From the NCBI GenBank assembly GCA_022790905.1, contig JAAVYC010000039.1, positions 1-11,298 on the forward strand: a DNA stretch of 11,298 nucleotides. The letters are read 5' to 3'. The position numbers were made by a program, and so were the translations under genes. Under the pieces are notes generated by a model. That model worked only from the letters and a program-made list of their open reading frames with translations. It was not told where the DNA came from and ran no database searches. Positions 7,773 to 11,298 of this stretch are shown here, in pieces; the stretch's first letter is position 1; each line of letters starts with the position of its first letter. This DNA comes from Lachnospiraceae bacterium (GTDB lineage: Bacteria > Bacillota > Clostridia > Lachnospirales > Lachnospiraceae).

Positions 7773-7804
7773 GGATATGGACAATTTATGAATGGATGGA
7801 TTGA
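7769..7804 (+). pseudogene. 11-codon remnant of a following cistron
   Basis: ATG 7769 overlaps the preceding stop as ATGA and has a strong ribosome site (AAAGGGGAG, about 7756-7763), the classic form of a coupled operon gene. The frame runs only 11 codons (MRIWTIYEWMD) to TGA 7802-7804. It is most simply the 5' end of a gene whose remainder was lost; a real 11-residue peptide cannot be excluded. Confidence 0.35.
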
Positions 7805-7841
7805 GCCATGCAATTATGGAAAAGTTTAATAAGCTATTTTT

Positions 7842-7870
7842 TTGTATAGAGAGCGGTTTTCGAGTATACT
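7842..7870 (+). promoter_or_regulatory. Promoter of the toxin-antitoxin pair
   Basis: TTGTAT (7842-7847) and TATACT (7865-7870) are separated by 17 bp, about 32 bp before the antitoxin ATG at 7903. The ribosome site is AGGTGAG (7892-7898). No clear inverted-repeat operator over the promoter was found. Confidence 0.6.
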
Positions 7871-7902
7871 AAAGATACACTTATAAGAAAGAGGTGAGTT
7901 GT

Positions 7903-8073
7903 ATGAGTCCAGCACAGCAGGCTCTGGATTACCAGAGAGAAATAGATGAAAATCAGAAACAGGTACGGGATATGGTGATGGAAAGCTACCATGACATTGC
8001 AGCGGGAAAGGGCCGGGACTGCAACGAATTTTTTGAGGAACTGGAGAAAAGGTATTCCGATGACAGAATATAA
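7903..8073 (+). CDS. Short acidic protein, probable antitoxin of a type II toxin-antitoxin pair
   Basis: This 56-codon gene starts at ATG 7903 behind AGGTGAG and has its own promoter. It is highly charged (Glu, Asp, Lys and Arg throughout, for example QREIDENQKQVRD and FFEELEKRYSDD), without a membrane segment, and reads as a mainly helical peptide. Its last 14 bp overlap the start of a RelE/ParE-like toxin frame, the standard order and overlap of antitoxin then toxin; this context, more than the sequence itself, supports the call. No ribbon-helix-helix or helix-turn-helix DNA-binding domain is evident, so it may be a shortened antitoxin or one that only covers the toxin. The frame is intact although its partner is broken. 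Confidence 0.6.
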   Translation: MSPAQQALDYQREIDENQKQVRDMVMESYHDIAAGKGRDCNEFFEELEKRYSDDRI

Positions 8074-8374
8074 GGTGATTACTCTGCCGCTGGCAGAGGA
8101 GGATATAGCGGATTAGACAGACTATATTGTTTTTGAACTGAAATCCTCGGAAACTGCAGTTAGTATGGTAAGGGGATTTCGGAAAGTGATAAGCAGTCTC
8201 AGCCGGTTTCCACAAAGCCATGAGCTGGATGAAGACGAAGAACTGGCTGCATACGGCATCAGGAAAACATACTATAAGAACTATAAAATTTATTTCTTGA
8301 TTAACGAGGAAGAGCAGACGGTGTACATATTGAGAGTTTTTCATATGCTGGTTGACAGCAGGGAAAAATATTGA
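8060..8374 (+). pseudogene. RelE/ParE-family toxin with in-frame TAG
   Basis: From ATG 8060 the frame reads MTEYKVITLPLAEEDIAD, meets TAG at 8114-8116 (codon 19), then continues in the same frame as TDYIVFELKSSETA and on to TGA 8372-8374, about 104 codons in all. The pattern is typical of RelE/ParE toxins: PLAEEDI-x-DYI near the N-terminus, SLSRFPQSH in the middle, GIRKTYYKNYKIYF and then VYILRVFH for the C-terminal strands that carry the basic active-site surface. Such toxins cleave mRNA on the ribosome (RelE) or poison gyrase (ParE); the sequence does not say which. A single C-to-T change of CAG (Gln) would explain the TAG. Translation could restart at ATG 8165, but that would lack the first strand and helices. 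Probably inactive. Confidence 0.75.
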
Positions 8375-8454
8375 GGGTTTTCAGAACATGATGAGAGCAA
8401 AGCCTTTGAGCAGGACAGCTTGGAGGCTTAAATTTTAGGAGGATAAACAGTAGG

Positions 8455-8679
8455 ATGGCAAGCATGGAAGCAGAATTTGCGGAATAAATTATGATAGATT
8501 TGGTTACGCAGGGATACAACGGCAAGGATATGCATGAACATTAAAAAAAAGAAATGAGCCAGATACGTCCAGCGATAAAGGCAATGCTTTCCGATGTTAA
8601 GAATGTTATTTTGGAAGTGGAATATGTTTCTTATGATGATGTTTTTGGTGGAACGGACGGTGAAAGGGGAATAATTTGA
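8455..8679 (+). pseudogene. Small gene of unknown function with two in-frame TAA codons
   Basis: ATG 8455 is preceded by AGGAGGA (8437-8443). The frame hits TAA at 8485-8487 and 8542-8544 yet stays protein-like throughout: MASMEAEFAE, then IMIDLVTQGYNGKDMHEH, then KKEMSQIRPAIKAMLSDVK and a C-terminus around EVEYVSYDDVFGGTDGE ending at TGA 8677-8679. Total length would be about 74 codons. The middle part has the look of a short helical antitoxin or regulator, and a second addiction-type gene beside the first pair would fit, but I do not recognise the family. Alternatively only the piece from ATG 8554 (41 codons, no good ribosome site) is translated. Confidence 0.45.
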
Positions 8680-8731
8680 GCTTCGGTTAGAGCAAGGATT
8701 TCTATGAAGTTTCGGACTGCAGGAATAAAAG

Positions 8732-8773
8732 GAGCAGGTGGCAAATATAAAAGGTTAGCCCCTGCTCTTTTTT
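8732..8773 (+). terminator. Intrinsic terminator after the toxin-antitoxin region
   Basis: GAGCAGG-T-GGC (8732-8742) pairs with GCCCCTGCTC (8758-8767), a 10-bp stem with one bulged T and a 15-nt A-rich loop, followed directly by TTTTTT (8768-8773). Orientation and strength suggest the end of the transcript that starts at 7842-7870. Confidence 0.85.
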
Positions 8774-8990
8774 GTATAAAAAAATGTTCCTGAAATTTTA
8801 TACAGTAAATAATAGGATGCGCAGCTGCACGCACAGAACAGAGGCTATGTTTGTATAAAAATTAGAATGTGAAAATGCGTAAAGTGCAGTTTTATTCTAC
8901 TGATTATTTCTGCATGATTCAATGTATTGAAACTGCATCGGCAAATGGATAGCATGAGAATGTATAAATAAACGAATTGGAGGATGAGAA
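8774..8990. other. Non-coding spacer with short repeats and a candidate promoter
   Basis: No gene is supported here. TGTATAAAA (8773-8781) and TTTTATACA (8796-8804) form a 9-bp inverted repeat, and TTTGTATAAAAA occurs twice in direct orientation (8771-8782 and 8850-8861). TTCAAT-GT-ATTGAA (8918-8931) is a perfect 6-2-6 palindrome overlapping TTGAAA (8927-8932), a possible -35 paired at 17 bp with TAGCAT (8950-8955). The promoter and operator reading is tentative. Confidence 0.4.
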
Positions 8991-9470
8991 GATGGCTGTA
9001 ATGTATTGTACCATTATCCAATCAATCACGATAAACTCAGGATTGGGAAATTATGTTCAATTGTACGCGGGGTAAAATTTCTTTTCAATAGTGCAAACCA
9101 TGTACTGACTTCCCTATCTACCTATCCGTTTCCATTATTCTTTGAAGAGTGGGGGCTTGAGGGGAGAAATGTCACACAAGCGTGGGATAACAAAGGGGAT
9201 ATTCATATCGGAAATGATGTATGGATTGGTTATGAAGCAGTTATTTTAGCAGGCGTGACGATTGGAGATGGAGCGGTGATTGGCGCCCGCGCGGTTGTCA
9301 CAAAGGATGTGTCGCCCTATACCATTGTGGGAGGTGTTCCTGCAAGGCCAATAAAAAAGCGTTTTTCTGACAAAAAAATAGACCGGTTGCTTCAAATAAA
9401 ATGGTGGGACTGGTCTGAGGAAAAAATTGCATCGCATGTGAAAGCGATACAATCGGGATCTATAGAATAA
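8991..9470 (+). pseudogene. 5'-truncated Vat/CatB-type O-acetyltransferase (hexapeptide-repeat xenobiotic acetyltransferase)
   Basis: The frame is open after TGA 8985-8987 and runs to TAA 9468-9470; the first usable start is TTG 9006 (154 codons). Family members such as Vat(A)/Vat(D) and CatB are a little over 200 residues, so roughly 50-60 N-terminal residues are missing. What remains is well preserved: NVLYHYPINHDKLRIGKLCSI, the NSANH segment holding the family's catalytic His, STYPF, then left-handed beta-helix repeats (IHIGNDVWIGYEAVILAGVT, IGDGAVIGARAVV, YTIVGGVPARPI) and a WWDW C-terminal segment. These enzymes use acetyl-CoA to inactivate streptogramin A or chloramphenicol in the cytosol. 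A good ribosome site (GGAGG, 8979-8983) serves ATG 8992, but that ATG is in a different frame and stops after 27 codons. It looks like a gene that lost its 5' part out of frame; activity and resistance cannot be assumed. Confidence 0.75.
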
Positions 9471-9528
9471 TGATTTAAAAAGATGAAAAAATTTAATCTG
9501 AAAGAAAATTTTTTAGTACAGGCAATTG

Positions 9529-9600
9529 AAAAATAGTATACTCCTCCTTACAGAGACAATTTTGTGATTTTATCTGTCTGCTATAAGGAGGAATTGTATA
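9529..9600 (-). terminator. Terminator-like hairpin of the HD-GYP-like gene
   Basis: On the minus strand TATAC/GTATA (9596-9600 with 9537-9541), TCCTCCTTA/TAAGGAGGA (9584-9592 with 9542-9550) and AGACA/TGTCT (9575-9579 with 9554-9558) stack into one long hairpin right after the stop at 9601-9603, followed three bases later by TTTTT (9533-9529). On the plus strand no T tract follows, so it is assigned to the minus-strand gene. Confidence 0.65.
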
Positions 9601-10797
9601 TTATTGTGGCTGGACAGGCTTTTTATTTCCATGCTCTCTTTCCCATCTTGCCTTTGCCTCGCGAAAACGCCTTGTAATCTCGATAATATGCTCATCCGGA
9701 TTAAATTGTTTGATGGTATTCTCATCTACAGGGAGGCGATAGTCCATAGTTTTCATGATATCATCAACCTGAAGGTTTTTGAATACTCTCGGATTTTTCA
9801 GATCAAAAACAGCATTATTAGAAAATTTCAGCACGAATGGTTGCAGGAAATTAGATGGGTTACTCTCCAAAACCAATGCTTTTTCTCCATTTGAGAGATC
9901 AATGCAACTGCCCTGTGGAAGAATCTCGATACATTCTGCTAATGCCGATACAATCGTCGGTTTGTAAAATTCGGGATACTCCATTAAATACTTGACGGCT
10001 CGCAATTCGGACTGTGGTTCTACACCATGCCGCATAGCGGTCATATGGTCAAATTTGTCTGCAACGCGCAAAATCAATGTCGCATCGTTCCATGCTATGC
10101 GCTGAAGATCCTTGTGATCCTTATGATTGGAAGGATGAATCATCTCTGAAATAATTTTTAATGTCAATTTTGGAAGGTTGAACTCATTGCTCTGCGGATG
10201 CAACAGCATCCATGCGCTTTTTTGTGCGGTGCGAAGTCGGTTATAATCGTCACTGTCAATCTCATCAGTATTAGATAATTTATCAATATCTTGATATAGA
10301 TATCCCATATCATAGAGAAGTGCCGCTTCTACTAGAGCAACCTGTTCTTCTTCGGAATAGTTTAGCTTATGCGATAACATTGCGCATAAAATCGCCGTAC
10401 ATAATCCATGTTTATATACAAAATCCCCGGAACTGCGGATATTTTGGGAAAAAACAATTTTATGATTTAGATTTCCGTATTCCCGCAGAATATTATGGCA
10501 CAGATCGTAGAGCTTGTCGGGTTGTTTTCCATTTACAATTTTACTCATCTCATCTCTTAGACGGAACATATATACCGTTTGAAATTTTTCAAATTGGATC
10601 TCTTCTTCCGAGAGTGGGGGCAGCGGCTCTGCCGGCTCTAAGATATAGATTCCGATAAGAGCAAAGTTGCGAATACTGCTGATTCCTTGGGCTGTTAAAT
10701 TGGTATTGCGTTCATATAAAAGAACACCGAGGCGGTTGTAGATTGGTTTTGCCAGCCGCATACCCGGTTTTAGATCTTCTGTTTTGACAAATTGCAT
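9601..10797 (-). CDS. HD-GYP-like protein with degenerate metal-binding motif
   Basis: This intact 398-residue minus-strand gene starts at ATG 10797-10795 behind an AGGGGGG ribosome site. Residues 1-55 (LKPGMRLAKPIYNRLGVLLYE...) resemble the small N-terminal domain found in front of many HD-GYP domains. Residues about 125-255 keep the HD-GYP fold pattern: YKHG with His130, VALVEAALLYDMGYL at 153-167, the HP at 200-201 and RVADKFDHMT at 244-253. HD-GYP enzymes hydrolyse cyclic di-GMP in the cytosol. Here the HD pair is Tyr162-Asp163 (LLYDMG for the usual LLHDIG), the next helix has MIHPSN where the HHExxDGxGYP segment is expected, and no GYP is seen. The remaining C-terminal part is uncharacterised. 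The protein is therefore probably not a phosphodiesterase, perhaps a nucleotide-binding or protein-interaction version. No membrane segment is present. It is divergent from a cell-wall hydrolase-type gene. Confidence 0.8.
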   Translation of the reverse strand: MQFVKTEDLKPGMRLAKPIYNRLGVLLYERNTNLTAQGISSIRNFALIGIYILEPAEPLPPLSEEEIQFEKFQTVYMFRLRDEMSKIVNGKQPDKLYDLCHNILREYGNLNHKIVFSQNIRSSGDFVYKHGLCTAILCAMLSHKLNYSEEEQVALVEAALLYDMGYLYQDIDKLSNTDEIDSDDYNRLRTAQKSAWMLLHPQSNEFNLPKLTLKIISEMIHPSNHKDHKDLQRIAWNDATLILRVADKFDHMTAMRHGVEPQSELRAVKYLMEYPEFYKPTIVSALAECIEILPQGSCIDLSNGEKALVLESNPSNFLQPFVLKFSNNAVFDLKNPRVFKNLQVDDIMKTMDYRLPVDENTIKQFNPDEHIIEITRRFREAKARWEREHGNKKPVQPQ

Positions 10798-10856
10798 AAT
10801 ATTTCCCCCCTATTTTACTGTTTGATATTTTTACTATTAGATTAAGATATGAAATA

Positions 10857-10885
10857 ATTTTACCATATTGCAACTTTAAAAACAA
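10857..10885 (-). promoter_or_regulatory. Promoter of the HD-GYP-like gene
   Basis: Reading the minus strand, TTGTTT (10885-10880) and TAAAAT (10862-10857) are 17 bp apart, with a TGG extension before the -10. It lies about 60 bp ahead of the ATG. It overlaps the plus-strand promoter at 10868-10896. Confidence 0.6.
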
Positions 10886-10896
10886 TTGGTTATAAT
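10868..10896 (+). promoter_or_regulatory. Promoter of the secreted coiled-coil gene
   Basis: TTGCAA (10868-10873) and a perfect TATAAT (10891-10896) are separated by 17 bp, about 21 bp before the ATG at 10918; the ribosome site is AGGGGTGG (10906-10913). This is the best promoter match in the window. Confidence 0.75.
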
Positions 10897-10917
10897 GAGC
10901 CTGATAGGGGTGGAAAT

Positions 10918-11250
10918 ATGAAAAGGATGAAAAAGTATCTTTTGATTCTCGGGTTGTGCACGATATCTATCTTAAGTTCTTTTACGACGGTGCATGCGAC
11001 GGAACAAAAAATTGAAGATACCAAAGAAAAATTAAATGATCTAGAGGAAAAGAAAAAGCAGACGGATCAAAAAGTAGCAGATTTGCAAAGTACCAAAGAA
11101 AATCTGAGTGAAGAATTGGGTGAGATGGACGAAGAACTGGTGGAGATCAGTACTTCATTGACAAATCTAGAAAAGAAGATTACAGAAAAACAGAGCAGTA
11201 TTGCGGAAACAAAAAAGCAGTTAGAAAAGGCGAAGGAAAAGGCAAAAGCA
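10918..11250 (+). CDS. Secreted coiled-coil protein, N-terminal part of a CwlO/PcsB-like murein hydrolase
   Basis: The frame opens at ATG 10918 (a second ATG follows at codon 4) and is open to the window end, though it looks genuine only to about 11250. Residues 1-27 are a signal peptide: basic MKRMKK, a hydrophobic core, and VHA at 25-27 as a likely signal peptidase I site. From residue 28 the sequence is almost entirely Glu, Lys, Gln and Leu in coiled-coil rhythm (KIEDTKEKLNDLEEKKKQTD, then EELGEMDEELVEI and KKQLEKAKEKAKAE). That architecture is the N-terminal half of Firmicutes division or elongation hydrolases of the CwlO/PcsB type, whose catalytic domain (NlpC/P60, CHAP or peptidase M23) lies at the C-terminus, not seen here. 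The last residues (from codon ~113) belong to an antisense gyrase-like sequence and should not be read as part of this protein. Confidence 0.75.
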
Positions 11251-11254
11251 GAAA

Positions 11255-11298
11255 CCCGCCAGCGCTTCATCCACAGAGTTATCCACAATCTCATACAC
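11255..11298 (-). CDS. Internal fragment of a GyrB/ParE-type topoisomerase subunit, 5' partial and cut by a junction
   Basis: Read on the minus strand from 11298, the bases translate as VYEIVDNSVDEALAG, the conserved ATP-binding segment near the N-terminus of GyrB and ParE (the Asn and Glu of the Bergerat fold: E, then DN, then DEAL). The match stops at about 11255; beyond it the minus strand reads only the complement of the coiled-coil gene. GyrB and ParE cannot be told apart from 15 residues. It is joined head-on into the coiled-coil gene, so it is a truncated scrap, not a gene. Confidence 0.65.

Noticed and set aside
8114..8116. TAG recoding (suppression) to make the toxin full length
   Set aside because: carA and carB in the same window both end in TAG, and neighbouring frames are also broken by TAA and frameshifts, so simple decay is the better reading.
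7826..8344. 172-codon minus-strand frame
   Set aside because: It is antisense to the toxin-antitoxin pair, has no ribosome site and no recognisable protein pattern, while the plus strand carries a clear RelE/ParE-like reading.
9604..9894. 96-codon plus-strand frame preceded by TAAGGAGGA
   Set aside because: It is antisense to the intact HD-GYP-like gene, and the GGAGG is one arm of that gene's terminator hairpin.
11270..11295. DnaA-box-like TTATCCACA and TCATCCACA near the window end, suggesting an origin
   Set aside because: They are the complement of the codons for VDN and SVDE in the gyrase-like fragment, so coding sequence explains them.
1..11298. CRISPR array, tRNA, rRNA, intact insertion sequence or integrase
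   Set aside because: No regularly spaced repeats, cloverleaf pattern, rRNA motif or transposase/integrase motif was seen on either strand.

Overview
The window reads as chromosomal DNA from a low-GC Gram-positive anaerobe, most likely a member of the Clostridia (Lachnospiraceae-like). This rests on the style of the CoaBC, CarA and CarB proteins, AGGAGG/AGGTGG-type ribosome binding sites, TTGnnn-N17-TATAAT promoters with TGn extensions, and a CwlO/PcsB-like secreted coiled-coil protein. The taxonomic call is inference from protein style, not from a marker gene.

Layout. (1) 1-393: 3' end of coaBC (coenzyme A synthesis), cut by the window edge. (2) 394-663: leader region with a long imperfect hairpin, a promoter and a small T-tract hairpin. 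(3) 664-4937: intact carA-carB, 2 bp apart, encoding the two subunits of carbamoyl-phosphate synthase (pyrimidine and arginine supply), closed by a strong intrinsic terminator at 4973-5023. (4) 5283-9470: an accessory stretch in which nearly every gene is broken. It holds an AT-rich membrane-anchored protein of unknown function split by about four frame disruptions, an 11-codon remnant of the next cistron, a type II toxin-antitoxin pair whose RelE/ParE-like toxin has an in-frame TAG while the antitoxin is intact, a small reading frame with two internal TAA codons, and a 5'-truncated Vat/CatB-type (hexapeptide-repeat) acetyltransferase. (5) 9601-10797, minus strand: an intact HD-GYP-like protein whose HD metal motif has become YD. 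(6) 10918 to about 11250: start of a secreted coiled-coil murein-hydrolase-type protein, divergent from the HD-GYP-like gene, with overlapping divergent promoters. (7) The last ~45 bases encode, on the minus strand, an internal piece of a GyrB/ParE-type topoisomerase. This looks like a chimeric join rather than natural synteny.

How the genes relate. coaBC and carAB are housekeeping genes with clean reading frames, so the cluster of frameshifts and nonsense codons between carB and the HD-GYP-like gene is more easily read as real decay of acquired DNA than as uniformly poor sequence. TAG is the natural stop of both carA and carB, which argues against TAG recoding as a rescue for the toxin gene. 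I do not see a convincing intact novel system here. The most interesting candidates are the unknown membrane-anchored protein (if an intact homologue exists elsewhere), the degenerate HD-GYP protein and its overlapping divergent promoter, and the fused window end.
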